A DNA stretch of 64,000 bases. Source: CAYNRE01 sp964399535 (GTDB lineage: Bacteria; Planctomycetota; Planctomycetia; Pirellulales; CAYNRE01). Every line of letters begins with the position of its first letter. The stretch's first letter is position 1. Positions 19,045-28,980 of the stretch are shown one piece after another. The notes beneath the pieces are model-generated. The model saw only the letters and a program-made list of their open reading frames with translations, made no database searches and was not told the origin of the DNA. Where the stretch lies: NCBI GenBank assembly GCA_964399535.1, contig CAYNRE010000044.1, positions 39,904 through 103,903 of the forward strand, in the 5' to 3' direction. The translations under genes and the position numbers were made by a program.

Positions 19045-21276
19045 CTAACGAGTTGGAGAAAACGCAGGAGTCAGCGGCAGGTCAACGAAGATCCGCGTGC
19101 CCCGGCCGCGCTGGCTGTCGATGGTTGCCTGACCACCGAGCAAGCGAGCCCTTTCGCGAATTCCTTCCAGACCGAAGCGGTGGCGATCCACCTGGTCGGG
19201 ATCGAAGCCGATGCCGTCGTCACGAACTTCCAGGCGCACGCGGTCGCCCTCCTGCGTCAAGTCGACGCTCGCGTGTCTGGCTTGGCTGTGTCGATGAATA
19301 TTGGTCAGCGCCTCTTGGGCAATGCGGTACAAAGTGCCCTCGACCAGCGGGTCTAATCGCTCGAACTGCACCTGGTCGTGGAACGCCACCGCTTCGCCGC
19401 TGGCCAGCGCGGTTTCGCTGACCAGGTAGTCGATGGCCGATACCAGCCCCACTTCGTCGATCACCGTCGGGCGCAGCCCGGTAATCAGCCGGCGGCCCTC
19501 GGCGATTCCCTGGCGAACCAGTTCCAAGGCGGTTTGCAAGGTGCGCAGGTCCGACTCGGCCCAAGCTTCGTGCCGGCCCGAGAGGACCGACTCCAGGTAC
19601 ATCTGCGCGGCGGTCATGTCTTGGACCAGGCCGTCGTGAATTTCGTAGGCGGTAAGCTGCCGGTCGCGCTCGTGGGCCACGAGGATTTGCGCCAGGTGCC
19701 GGCGCTCTTCCCGCAGCTCTTGGCACGCCCGCACGCGTTCCGCCACTTCGCGTCGCAGCTCCTCGTTGGCGGTCGACAGCTCTTGGGTGCGGGCCTGGAT
19801 GCGCTCTTCCAAGAGGGCCTTGGCCCGATGGACCTCGCTCTCGGCGCGGCGGCGCTCGCGGGCCTCGATGGCCAGCGAGACCAGGTCCGCCAACGAGGCG
19901 GCAAACATCTCGTCCTCGGTTGTCCAGGAGCGGGCCGAACCCACGTGCTCGTGACAGATCACGCCGACCAGTTCGCCACCCGCCCGAATCGGCGCGTCGA
20001 GCATGGCCTCGATCCGATTGGGAATCAGGTAGTTCGCCCGAAATTCGCTGGTTCGCGGGTCGGTCTGGGCCTCGTCGGCCCGGATCGAGCGCTCTTGGTC
20101 GAGCGCCGCGAAATAACGCGGATACTCGCGGGCCAGAAGCTGTTGGTCTTGTTCGTGGCTCTGGGTTTGGCCGTCGTAAAGGTCCAGGCAGCGAATCGCC
20201 TGGCGATCGGGGGTGAGCAACCAGATACTGGTCCGGGCCACGCGCATGATACGGGCCGCGGTTTCGGTAATCATGGCCACGGCCGAAGTAAAATCGCCCT
20301 CGGCAATATGCTTGTTGCGGGCGAGCCCCAAGAGCCCGGCATTCAGCTCGCGGTGGCGCTCCTCGCTCAATCGCAGGGCCTGTTCGGCCTTGATCCGAGC
20401 GGTTACGTCGGTCGCCACGCCGCTAATGCCGATCACCTCGCCGGCGGCATCGCGTACGGGGCCAGTGGTGCACTCGAAACTGAGTTCGCCGATCGACACC
20501 AACTGCACGCAAACCTCGCCGGCCAAGGCGCGGCGAATCATATCGATTGGTTCGGGATAGTCGCGGTAAAGATCGAACACCGACTGCCCCACGGCCTCGC
20601 CGGGGCGCAAGCCGAGCGAGACCAGGCCCCGCCCCTCGGAGAGCGTGATCAGGCCGTCGCGGTCGGTGCCCCAAATTACGATCGGAGCGCCCGAAATGAT
20701 CGCTCCCAGGCGAGCCCGAGTTTCCGCCAAAGCCAGCTCGGCGGCGCTGGCCTCGCAGTTGTCGGAAATCACCGCCTCGACCGCGACCGCTCTCCCAGCG
20801 GAATCGCACACCAGCGACAAACAAGTCTGTCCCCAGAACGTGCTGCCATCGGCAAGCCGAAACTGATGATGCCAGGCGCAACGCGGCACTTCACGGGCCA
20901 AGAGCGCCGGCCAGTATTGGTCTAAAATCGCCAGGGCACCCGGGGCATACAGCTCGCGAAGCGGATGCTCGAGCAACCCCGCCGAGTCGACCGCGAATCG
21001 ATCGAGCACCCAGGGCGAGGCGTATACGACCTGCCCCGACAGGTCGCAGCGAATCATGCCGGCCTGCGACTCGGGTTTCGCCGAATCGAGCACCGCAAAG
21101 GCTGTCGATTCCTTGCGGCCCCCCCCCGCCGTTTCGGTCGGGATGGTTTCGGGGGGGGTGAGGCCGGGGGTGAGGCCGGGGGTGAGCGATCGCGCACTTC
21201 TCGAGTCGGCAACCGAATGGCGCGTCGTTGCCAGCTCATCGGTGGCTCGAATTGACTCGCGGGTCATCGCCATCAC
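19045..21276 (-). CDS. PAS/GAF-domain sensor histidine kinase (NarX/DegS type)
   Basis: A 743-residue soluble sensor kinase without obvious membrane segments. Two PAS-like domains come first (about 70-180 and 185-300, the second ending GVATDVTARIKAEQAL), then a GAF domain (about 315-480, with YLIPNRIEAMLDAPIRAGGE). A coiled coil leads to a HisKA_3 domain with the phosphoacceptor in AYEIHDGLVQDMTAAQMYLE. The ATPase domain has the N box EALTNIHRHSQARHAS and G box DDGIGFD. Absence of membrane helices suggests a cytoplasmic signal. Near the N-terminus a 12-base tandem repeat encodes LTPGLTPGLTPP. It is cotranscribed with the downstream response regulator. Confidence 0.95.
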   Translation of the reverse strand: MMAMTRESIRATDELATTRHSVADSRSARSLTPGLTPGLTPPETIPTETAGGGRKESTAFAVLDSAKPESQAGMIRCDLSGQVVYASPWVLDRFAVDSAGLLEHPLRELYAPGALAILDQYWPALLAREVPRCAWHHQFRLADGSTFWGQTCLSLVCDSAGRAVAVEAVISDNCEASAAELALAETRARLGAIISGAPIVIWGTDRDGLITLSEGRGLVSLGLRPGEAVGQSVFDLYRDYPEPIDMIRRALAGEVCVQLVSIGELSFECTTGPVRDAAGEVIGISGVATDVTARIKAEQALRLSEERHRELNAGLLGLARNKHIAEGDFTSAVAMITETAARIMRVARTSIWLLTPDRQAIRCLDLYDGQTQSHEQDQQLLAREYPRYFAALDQERSIRADEAQTDPRTSEFRANYLIPNRIEAMLDAPIRAGGELVGVICHEHVGSARSWTTEDEMFAASLADLVSLAIEARERRRAESEVHRAKALLEERIQARTQELSTANEELRREVAERVRACQELREERRHLAQILVAHERDRQLTAYEIHDGLVQDMTAAQMYLESVLSGRHEAWAESDLRTLQTALELVRQGIAEGRRLITGLRPTVIDEVGLVSAIDYLVSETALASGEAVAFHDQVQFERLDPLVEGTLYRIAQEALTNIHRHSQARHASVDLTQEGDRVRLEVRDDGIGFDPDQVDRHRFGLEGIRERARLLGGQATIDSQRGRGTRIFVDLPLTPAFSPTR
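21154..21186 (-). repeat. 12-base tandem repeat inside the sensor kinase gene
   Basis: The plus-strand unit GGGGGTGAGGCC occurs twice exactly (21154-21165, 21166-21177) and a third time in part. In the kinase frame it encodes LTPG repeats in the unstructured N-terminus. It is probably a slippage-prone microrepeat without function of its own. Confidence 0.7.
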
Positions 21277-22039
21277 TGCACCAGAGAATCGTACGCTTGG
21301 CCTGGAACTGTGCGGAAGGGCTCAGTTACCGGCCCATAAACGGCCTGGCTCGCGAAGCTGCTTACGGCGCCGTCAGCAGCTTTGCCCGCTTGGCGCGCGG
21401 TCAGGCTTCCACCGGAGGGGATTGGACCCACCCGATTATACCGCTCAAGGAAGGGGTTTGGGGACTACAAATGCAAATCAATCGCATCTATTGGATGCGG
21501 AGTGCCGCGAACCGAGGCCGAGCCAAACCCGATTGAAATGTCACAAGATGTGTATTAATAATGGTTTGCGGTATAATTGCCCCGCCCCGAGAGATTCGAT
21601 CGTAAAGAATCGGTGAATCCCCAACATTTCACCCCCGGGGGGCCCCAGGTCAGTTGGTCCGTGTGTCCGACCACCCCCCCAAGGGGGATGTAACAGTGCG
21701 GCGTCGGTCGTCGGCTCGGAGAGTCGCCCCGGCCTTGGCTGGCGGTAGTGTTCGGCTGCCCAACGCGGCGATAGAGCGTTCCCAGGCGCCCCGTCGCGAA
21801 AGCAGGTCCCGTCGCGACAGCAGGCCCCGTCGCGAAAGCAGTTCAGGAATCGTTGCGACCGCAGGTACCGTTGTGCCTTGTCGCGAGCAGCCAGGCGATT
21901 CGAGCGCCGTCCGCGCCATGGCTACACTCTGAGAAGCCACGCGGCCGCGCGCCACCTCGGCTTGGCACGGCACGGGGCGCCGCGAGCGATCGCGGAAGCC
22001 CGTTTCGAGAGTCGTTCGAAAACCCCCGTGAGGTTGTGC
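21277..22039. other. Long divergent intergenic region with an AT-rich island
   Basis: This region separates the sensor kinase (minus) from the large plus-strand deacetylase fusion. Around 21541-21580 the base composition turns AT-rich and contains TATAAT at 21572-21577. The base run 17 positions upstream (TGTGTA) is a poor -35, so a plus-strand promoter is only possible. An 18-base tandem repeat lies at 21790-21841. ORFs on both strands here are low in complexity and look non-coding. Confidence 0.5.
21790..21841. repeat. Three-copy 18-base tandem repeat
   Basis: Three consecutive copies of a unit close to CCCGTCGCGAAAGCAGGY start at 21790, 21808 and 21826; the middle copy has CGACAG for CGAAAG and the last is incomplete. 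Each unit contains the palindrome TCGCGA. It is upstream of the large deacetylase fusion, in DNA that does not look coding. Confidence 0.75.
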
Positions 22040-25000
22040 ATGAACTTGGGCTCGCCGGGCTGCCGAACGCTGGAGTTTTCCCCGCGGAACGACGGGGCAG
22101 GTTCTCAGGGCACAGCGAAGCAACCCCGTCGCGCGGGGAGCCAGCGTCGTTTGGTGCGTTGGGAACGCCTGTGTCGCGGGCCCACTGGGATTCGACGAAC
22201 GTGCGAGGGAGGAACCAGTCCGAGTGGAGGACGAGCTTGCACCCGCTCGTTCGCCCGCGGACTGTTGGCAGCCCTGCTGATTCCGTTCGGACTGAGCGCG
22301 GTCGATGCCGCAGACGCGAACCGCCTTCGGTCGCTGGCGGGGGTCGATCCGTATTATCCGGGCTTGGCAACCGCTCGGCTCACCACGCCGCAATGGATTG
22401 GCGAAGACGGCGTGGAGGCGGTGGTGGTCTTGGCCATCGACGACATGCGCGGCCACGAGCGGTGGGAGGCCTACCTGCGCCCGATCCTGGAACGACTGAA
22501 GCAGATCGACGGTCGCGCGGCCTTAAGCATCATGACCTGCCAGATCGACCCGGCCGAGCCGCACCTGCAGCGATGGCTCGACGAGGGTGTGAGCCTGGAA
22601 GCGCACACGCAGGACCACCCCTGTCCGCTGCTGGCCGAGAGCGATTTTGCCCGAGCCAAGGCAACCTACGACCGCTGCATCGACCAGATGGCCCAGGTGC
22701 CGGGCAATCGGCCCGTGGCTTTTCGCATGCCCTGCTGCGATTCGCTCAATACGCCCAGCCCTCGCTTCTACAGCGAAATCTTTGCGAGTCGCACGGAGGC
22801 GGGCCGTTTTCTCGAGGCCGATTCGTCGGTGTTTGTGCTGCTTACGCCCGACGACCCTGCCTTGCCCCGCGAGTTGGTGTGGCGCGGCGACGGCACGGAG
22901 CGTTTTCGCCGTTATGTGCCCTTTCCAGCGTTTTCCAACACGATCGAGAATTATCCCTACCCTTACGTAATCGGCACGGGCTGTTGGGAGTTTCCCTGCA
23001 TCGCGCCGAGCGACTGGTCGGCGCAACACGTGCAGCGGCCGGCCAACCCTGAAACGGTTGCCGATTGGAAGGCCGCGCTCGACGCCGTGGTGGAAAAGCA
23101 AGGTGTGTTTGCGCTGGTGTTTCACCCCTACGAGTGGATTCGGCCCGAGCAGATCGTGGAATTGATTGACCATGCCGTCTCCAGGCACGGCTCGCGCGTC
23201 AAGTTCCTCAACTTCCGAGAAGCGGTCGATCGGCTTTCGGCATCGGCCCTGGGGGGCGAGCGTTTGCGGGCGGCCGAGGGGGGGGATAATGGCATTCGGG
23301 TGCTGGATCTGAACGACGACGTCTGGCAAGACGTCGTGGTGGGCCGCGGAGAGCATCGCCGCACCCGCTGGTGGCGCCCCGACGAGCGCCGCTGGGTCGA
23401 AACCAGCTTCCCCTGCCCGATCGTGTCGTCCGTTCCGGCCGGCGGCCAGGCGGCATTGTCCTCGGGGGCCGTGTTTGGCGTGTTTCGGCCTGGCGCGGGG
23501 GCGAGCGTGCTGATTCGAAACGACGAGCAGGCGGGGGCCTGGACCTTTACCGAAGGCCAGTGGCTGGCCGAGCCCGCTTTGCTCCAGGGGCTTGAACTTG
23601 ACGCAGAGCCGCTGTTCACCCAGCGCGCGGGCGTGGACCGGGGAGTGCGGCTCGCCGACTTAGACGATGACGGCCGCTGCGAACTGATCGTGGCCAACGA
23701 TCGTCAGCGGGCCGTTTTTCGCTGGCAGCCAGCACCCGGCGCCGCCGACGCTCCGGGTGGACCCGGGCACTGGAAAGCTTGTCCCTGGCGGTTGCCCGAG
23801 GGCGCACAGTTTGTGGATGCGGGCGGAAACGATCGCGGGCTGCGGCTGGTCGACGTGGACGAAGATGGCCCGCTGGACCTGCTCTGGTCGCACGAGGGTG
23901 GGTCGGGCGTGGTGCTTTGGCGCGGGATGGAATCGGGCTTCTCGCAGACGGTGCTGGCGCGGCAAGTGGGCGAGCCCGGCTGTTTGCCGCTGCTGGTCCG
24001 CGGCCGTACCAACAACGGGGCCTGGTTTCACGATCGACACCTGGTGGTGCAAAACGAGGATACAGCGCGGTTGCCGAACCTGGTCGACCGGCGGTCGTTT
24101 AACGAGCTCTTGGGCGAGGCCGACCTGGGGGCCCGCACGCCGCGGGCAGCGCTCGCGGGGCTGAAAGCGCGCCCCGGTTTTCGAGTCGAGTTGGTGGCCA
24201 GCGAACCGCTCGTCGCCGACCCGGTGGGGTTCGATTGGGACGACCGGGGCCGGCTGTGGGTAGTGGAAATGGCCGACTACCCGATGGGAATCGACGGGGC
24301 CGGCCAGGTGGGCGGCCGGGTGCGGGTGCTCAGCGACCGGGATGGCGACGGCCGCTACGACCACGCTGACCTGCTTTGCGACGAACTGCCCTACCCCACC
24401 GGCATCACCACCTGGCGCGATGGCTGCCTGGTGACGGCCGCGCCCGACATTCTGTTTCTGGCCGATCGCGACGGCGACGGCCGGGCCGAGGTGCGCCAGG
24501 CGCTTTATCGCGGCTTGAGCGAAGGGAACCAACAGCACCGCGCCAACGGCTTCACCCGCGGGCTCGACAATTGGCTGTACTGCGGCAACGGTCACAGCGG
24601 CGGACGGCTGGTGGGCCCCGCTGGCGAGCCGCCGGTGAATATCAGCGGGCGCGACTTCCGCATTCACCCTTCGAGCGGGCGCGTCGACACGTTGCTGGGG
24701 GTTACCCAGTTTCAGCGGGCGCGGAGCGATTGGGGGCACTGGTTTGGCAACAACAACATCGAGCCGTTGTTTCAGTACTTGATCGAAGATCGCTATCTGC
24801 GGCGCAATCCGCACGTGGCCCCGGGCAACGTGGTGGCCCTGGTGCCCGACCTGCCCGGTACCGCGCCGGTTTTCCCCCGCAGCCGCACGCTGGCTCGGTT
24901 CAACGATTTTCACACGGCCAACCGCTTCACCTCGGCCTGTGGCAGCATCTTGTATCGCGACGAGTTGCTGGGCGCCCACCTGGCGGGCAATAGTTTTGTG

Positions 25001-27463
25001 AGCGAGCCGGTCCACAACCTGGTGCATCGCGAGGTGGTGCGCAGCGACGGTTTGCGCTATGAAAGCCACCGCGCCGCGGACGAAGCGAGCAGCGAGTTTC
25101 TGGCGTCGTCCGACAGTTGGTTTCGCCCCACGTTTCTTGCTACCGGGCCCGACGGCGCCCTGTGGATTGCCGACATGGTTCGCGCCGTGATCGAGCACCC
25201 CGAGTGGATTCCCGACGAAACGGAAGCCATGCTCGATGTGCGCGCCGGTAGCCAGCAGGGGCGCATCTATCGCGTGCTGCCGGTCGGAACCGAGCCGCGC
25301 CCGATTCCTCACCTGGCCGATTGGACCACCGAGGAGCGGGTGGCGGGTCTGGAAAGCCCCAACGGTTGGGTGCGCGACAAGATTCAAGAGCTGCTGGTCG
25401 AACAAGGGTCGGGCGAGCCGGTCGCGGCCCTCGAAAGAATGGCGCGAGAGGGGCAACGGGCCACGGCGCGACTCCACGCGCTCGCGACGCTCGAGGGGCT
25501 CGACCACCTCGATACCGCGACCCTGCTGGCGGCGCTGGCCGACCCGCACCCGGGCGTTCGCCGCCAGGCCCTGGAGTTGGCGGAGCCGCGATTGCGGCGG
25601 GGTGAAGCTGCCAACGACGAAGTGCTGGCCACCGTCTGCCGGCTGGGGGACGACCGCGAACCACAGGTGCGGCTGCAATTGGCCCTGGCCTTGGGGGAAA
25701 GCCGGTCGCAGGCGGCTGGCCAGTTGCTCGCCGACCTGGCCCGTGCGCCGAGCGAGGGGGAACTCGACGAGCTGTTGGTCACGGCCATCCATAGTTCGCT
25801 GGTTCCCCACGCCGCAACGATGGCCCGGCACTGGCGCCGGTCGCCTGGTCCGCGCGGTCCCGCGCCGGCGGTACTGGCGGCCGTGATCGAGGTGGCGATC
25901 GCGACCGATGACCTGGCCGCGACCGAAGCCCTGGTGCAGCTTCTCGAAACTCCTTTGGCAGACGGCGGCGGCGCTGGCTCGCCGGCGGCAATCGAGCCGA
26001 CCTGGCAGGCCGACGGAGTGGCTCGCCTGGTCGAAGCGCTCGAGCGGCGCAGCAAGAGCCTGGCCGAACTTGGGCAGCGCTTGCCCTCGGGCGTGGCCGG
26101 CCTGGAACGGTTGACCGCCCGGTTGCTTGCCGGGGCCCAGGCCACGCTGGCCGATGACCAGCAGCCCGCCGAAGCCCGCCTGGCGGCCATCGAACTTCTG
26201 GGCAAGCTGGCGGCCGGCGAAGCGGCGACCGCCGATCGGTTGTTGCCGTTGATCGACGGGAGGCAGCCGCCCGAATTGCAGCAGGCGGCGCTTGCCGTCT
26301 TGTCGCGAAGCGACCAGGAGAAGGTGAGCATTGGGCTGCTAGAGCGGTGGTCGTCGCTGAACCCGACACTGCGGTCCGAGGTGCTCGACTTGCTGCTGCG
26401 GCGCGATACCTGGATCGACCAGTGCCTTACGCAATTGGAACAGGGTTCGGTGGCGGCGAACCAGATCGATGCCGCCCATCGGCAGCGCTTGCTCGCGCAT
26501 CGGCGGGGCGATGTGCGCCAGCGGGCGGCGGCCCTCTGGGCAGACGAAGGAAAGCACACTCGCGCCGACGTGGTGGCCGCTCATCGCCAGGTGGCCGAAA
26601 TGACGGGCGATGCCGAGCGCGGCGTGCAGTGGTTTGATCAGCGCTGCGGGGTTTGTCATCGGCTGGGCGAGCGCGGCGTGGCGGTCGGGCCCGATCTGAG
26701 TCCGCAGGCAGCCAAGCCGGCGCTAGCGCTCCTCGAGGCCATTCTCGACCCGAACCGCGCGGTCGAAGCGCCCTACCTGAATTACGTCGTGGTTACCACC
26801 GATGGGCTGGCCTATTCCGGATTGATCGTGGCCGAGACCTCGACCGCGATTACGCTCCGCGGCCAACAGGGTAAGGACCAGGTGCTGCTCCGCAGCCAGA
26901 TCGACTCGATGGAAAGCACCGGCAAATCGCTGATGCCCGAGGGGCTCGAGCGCGACCTGACCGACCAGCAGATGGCCGACCTGTTGTGCTTCATTCGCCA
27001 GGCAGCGCCGCGGCCCAAGCAGTTTGCCCTGGGGCAGGCCGAACTGGTCCGCCCCGACGGCCTGCGGGGTGAGCTTTCGTGCTTGTCGACCAACTGCCAA
27101 ATCTTCGGGTCGACCTTGGTTCTGGAAGACGAGAATCGAAATCTGGGCTACTGGACCAGCGCCGACGACCATGCCCTGTGGACGATCGAAGTTCCCCACG
27201 GGGGGGATTTCGAAGTACTGCTGGAATGGGCCTGCGACGATGCCACGGCAGGGAACACCTTGCTGCTGGAAATCGGCGAGGCGCGCTTGACGCACCGCGT
27301 CGAGGGGACCGGAGGCTGGAACGAGTACCAGCGAACCAGCATCGGCCAGATGACGATCGCCGAAGGGACCCACCAGGTAACGGTGCGAGCGACCGGGCCG
27401 CTGAGCGGCTGCCTGCTCGACTTCAAGTCGATCACGCTCCGGCCCAGGCGCCGCCGCGGTTAA
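22040..27463 (+). CDS. Polysaccharide deacetylase fused to PVC-type haem-binding dehydrogenase-like protein
   Basis: A multidomain exported protein of about 1807 residues. Residues about 120-400 are a NodB-like deacetylase with all three motifs: AIDDM, HTQDH and RMPCC. Residues 410-660 carry FG-GAP/VCBS-type calcium repeats (GVRLADLDDDGRCELIVAND). Residues 705-1080 are the PVC-type dehydrogenase propeller (GFRVELVASEPLVADPVGFD; GLDNWLYCGNGHSGG). HEAT-like repeats follow, then a haem-c motif CGVCH at about residue 1536. The last 150 residues form a beta-rich, carbohydrate-binding-like domain. The start is uncertain: ATG 22040 has GTGAGG six bases upstream, but the signal-like segment (GLLAALLIPFGLSAVDA) begins about 75 residues later. 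GTG 22154 and ATG 21878 are alternatives. Confidence 0.85.
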   Translation: MNLGSPGCRTLEFSPRNDGAGSQGTAKQPRRAGSQRRLVRWERLCRGPTGIRRTCEGGTSPSGGRACTRSFARGLLAALLIPFGLSAVDAADANRLRSLAGVDPYYPGLATARLTTPQWIGEDGVEAVVVLAIDDMRGHERWEAYLRPILERLKQIDGRAALSIMTCQIDPAEPHLQRWLDEGVSLEAHTQDHPCPLLAESDFARAKATYDRCIDQMAQVPGNRPVAFRMPCCDSLNTPSPRFYSEIFASRTEAGRFLEADSSVFVLLTPDDPALPRELVWRGDGTERFRRYVPFPAFSNTIENYPYPYVIGTGCWEFPCIAPSDWSAQHVQRPANPETVADWKAALDAVVEKQGVFALVFHPYEWIRPEQIVELIDHAVSRHGSRVKFLNFREAVDRLSASALGGERLRAAEGGDNGIRVLDLNDDVWQDVVVGRGEHRRTRWWRPDERRWVETSFPCPIVSSVPAGGQAALSSGAVFGVFRPGAGASVLIRNDEQAGAWTFTEGQWLAEPALLQGLELDAEPLFTQRAGVDRGVRLADLDDDGRCELIVANDRQRAVFRWQPAPGAADAPGGPGHWKACPWRLPEGAQFVDAGGNDRGLRLVDVDEDGPLDLLWSHEGGSGVVLWRGMESGFSQTVLARQVGEPGCLPLLVRGRTNNGAWFHDRHLVVQNEDTARLPNLVDRRSFNELLGEADLGARTPRAALAGLKARPGFRVELVASEPLVADPVGFDWDDRGRLWVVEMADYPMGIDGAGQVGGRVRVLSDRDGDGRYDHADLLCDELPYPTGITTWRDGCLVTAAPDILFLADRDGDGRAEVRQALYRGLSEGNQQHRANGFTRGLDNWLYCGNGHSGGRLVGPAGEPPVNISGRDFRIHPSSGRVDTLLGVTQFQRARSDWGHWFGNNNIEPLFQYLIEDRYLRRNPHVAPGNVVALVPDLPGTAPVFPRSRTLARFNDFHTANRFTSACGSILYRDELLGAHLAGNSFVSEPVHNLVHREVVRSDGLRYESHRAADEASSEFLASSDSWFRPTFLATGPDGALWIADMVRAVIEHPEWIPDETEAMLDVRAGSQQGRIYRVLPVGTEPRPIPHLADWTTEERVAGLESPNGWVRDKIQELLVEQGSGEPVAALERMAREGQRATARLHALATLEGLDHLDTATLLAALADPHPGVRRQALELAEPRLRRGEAANDEVLATVCRLGDDREPQVRLQLALALGESRSQAAGQLLADLARAPSEGELDELLVTAIHSSLVPHAATMARHWRRSPGPRGPAPAVLAAVIEVAIATDDLAATEALVQLLETPLADGGGAGSPAAIEPTWQADGVARLVEALERRSKSLAELGQRLPSGVAGLERLTARLLAGAQATLADDQQPAEARLAAIELLGKLAAGEAATADRLLPLIDGRQPPELQQAALAVLSRSDQEKVSIGLLERWSSLNPTLRSEVLDLLLRRDTWIDQCLTQLEQGSVAANQIDAAHRQRLLAHRRGDVRQRAAALWADEGKHTRADVVAAHRQVAEMTGDAERGVQWFDQRCGVCHRLGERGVAVGPDLSPQAAKPALALLEAILDPNRAVEAPYLNYVVVTTDGLAYSGLIVAETSTAITLRGQQGKDQVLLRSQIDSMESTGKSLMPEGLERDLTDQQMADLLCFIRQAAPRPKQFALGQAELVRPDGLRGELSCLSTNCQIFGSTLVLEDENRNLGYWTSADDHALWTIEVPHGGDFEVLLEWACDDATAGNTLLLEIGEARLTHRVEGTGGWNEYQRTSIGQMTIAEGTHQVTVRATGPLSGCLLDFKSITLRPRRRRG

Positions 27464-27591
27464 CTGGCCATTGGCTGAAGCGCCAAGCCAGCGCGATCGG
27501 ATGCGCTGCTGGCGAGCCAGGGTTGATCGTGCGACACTGGGCGGCCGCATGAACACCGTGTAACGACCGAACCTCGCGGGGGGAAGTAGTC

Positions 27592-28797
27592 ATGGCCAGC
27601 GAGCCAAACCGGCATGCCGCCGGCGCGGAGGGCACGGAAAAGCCCAAGAAGCCTGTCGACCAAATTCCGCCCAAGCCCAAGGGGCGCCTGGGTTGGCTGC
27701 TGTTTCGCATCGCGGTGCTGGTCGTCACGCTGGGGCTGGCGGTTTGGCTGGCCCGGCCCGCGCCGATCGACCCAGCGCCCTACGACCCGCCCCGGGTGCT
27801 GGCGCTCGACGCGGGTTCCGGGCGAACGGCCGACGACCCCTGGCTGGCCAACGACCGGTTGGCCCAGGCCGAGCCGCTGGGGGCCGGCACGCTCTTGGGC
27901 CCGGAAGACGTAACGGTCGATGCCGATGGCAGCGTGTACACCGGCACCGTCGATGGCAAAGTGTGGCGAATCGATCCAGCCGGAGAAACCACCGTGGTGG
28001 CCAATACCGGCGGCCGGCCGCTGGGTATTCGCCGCTTGCCCAAGGGCGCGCTGGTGGTGGCCGACAGCCGGCGGGGCCTGATTCAAATCGAGCCCGGGGG
28101 CGAGATTCGCGAATTGGCCAAAACGGCGGCGGGCCGCGCGTTTCGCTTTACCGACGCGCTCGACGTGGCTGCCGACGGCACCGTGTATTTCTCCGACGCC
28201 AGCGACAAATTCGGCACCGACGACTATCTCTTCGATCTCTTGGAAGGCCGTCCTCATGGGCGGCTGTTGCGCCTGAGACCAGGTGCCGCCGAGGCCGAGG
28301 TGCTGCTCGACGGGCTGTACTTTGCCAACGGCATCGCCGTGGCGCGCGACCAGCAATTTGTGTTGGTCAACGAGACCTATCGCTACCGCATTACGCGCTA
28401 TTGGTTGGCCGGAGAGCGAGCGGGCACCCACGAGGTGTTCGTGGACGAGTTGCCCGGCTTTCCCGATAACCTAAGTTGCGACGACCAGGGCCATTTCTGG
28501 GTGGCGCTTTTCACGGTGCGCAACCCCACGCTCGATCGAATGTCGCCCTACCCTTGGCTCAAGGCCCAAGTGGCCAAGCTTCCCAGGGCCCTTTGGCCGC
28601 GACCCCGGCCCTACGCGCTCATTGCCCATCTGGACGAACAGGGCAAAGTGGTCGAAACCTTTCAGGACCCCACCGGCCTCGCGTTTCGCGAGGTCACGTC
28701 TGCGGTGCATCGCGAGGGGGTGCTTTACTTCGGTAGCCTACACAACGACCGCGTGGGCCGGCTGAAACTCGGTCCCGCCGAAGGCGAATTGCCCTAG
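27592..28797 (+). CDS. Strictosidine-synthase-like / SMP-30 beta-propeller membrane protein
   Basis: A 401-residue protein with a Pro/Lys-rich cytoplasmic start, one membrane segment (WLLFRIAVLVVTLGLAVWLA, about residues 36-55) and an outside six-bladed propeller like plant strictosidine synthase and animal APMAP. Typical stretches are GPEDVTVDADGSVYTGTVDG, FRFTDALDVAADGTVYFSDA, FANGIAVARDQQFVLVNETY, RITRYWL and PDNLSCDDQGHFWVALF. Bacterial members are usually hydrolases of lactones or esters; the substrate is unknown. ATG 27592 has GGGGGGAAG upstream. It starts 128 bases after the large deacetylase fusion, on the same strand, so the two may share a transcript. Confidence 0.9.
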   Translation: MASEPNRHAAGAEGTEKPKKPVDQIPPKPKGRLGWLLFRIAVLVVTLGLAVWLARPAPIDPAPYDPPRVLALDAGSGRTADDPWLANDRLAQAEPLGAGTLLGPEDVTVDADGSVYTGTVDGKVWRIDPAGETTVVANTGGRPLGIRRLPKGALVVADSRRGLIQIEPGGEIRELAKTAAGRAFRFTDALDVAADGTVYFSDASDKFGTDDYLFDLLEGRPHGRLLRLRPGAAEAEVLLDGLYFANGIAVARDQQFVLVNETYRYRITRYWLAGERAGTHEVFVDELPGFPDNLSCDDQGHFWVALFTVRNPTLDRMSPYPWLKAQVAKLPRALWPRPRPYALIAHLDEQGKVVETFQDPTGLAFREVTSAVHREGVLYFGSLHNDRVGRLKLGPAEGELP

Positions 28798-28980
28798 CCG
28801 CGGGGAAGCGAGCGGTCATCTGCCAAGAGCAGCGAATCGGCCGATGGGCGGCCGCGCGTTATCAGGGACAACGCGATTCGCCCTCCCGAATCGGCATGGG
28901 ATTGGGCGGAGAGCAACGCCCTGTGGGCGGTGCGAACGCCGTAAGCGCAGGGTGCCACGAAGCCTTGCTTCGCCGGCCGA

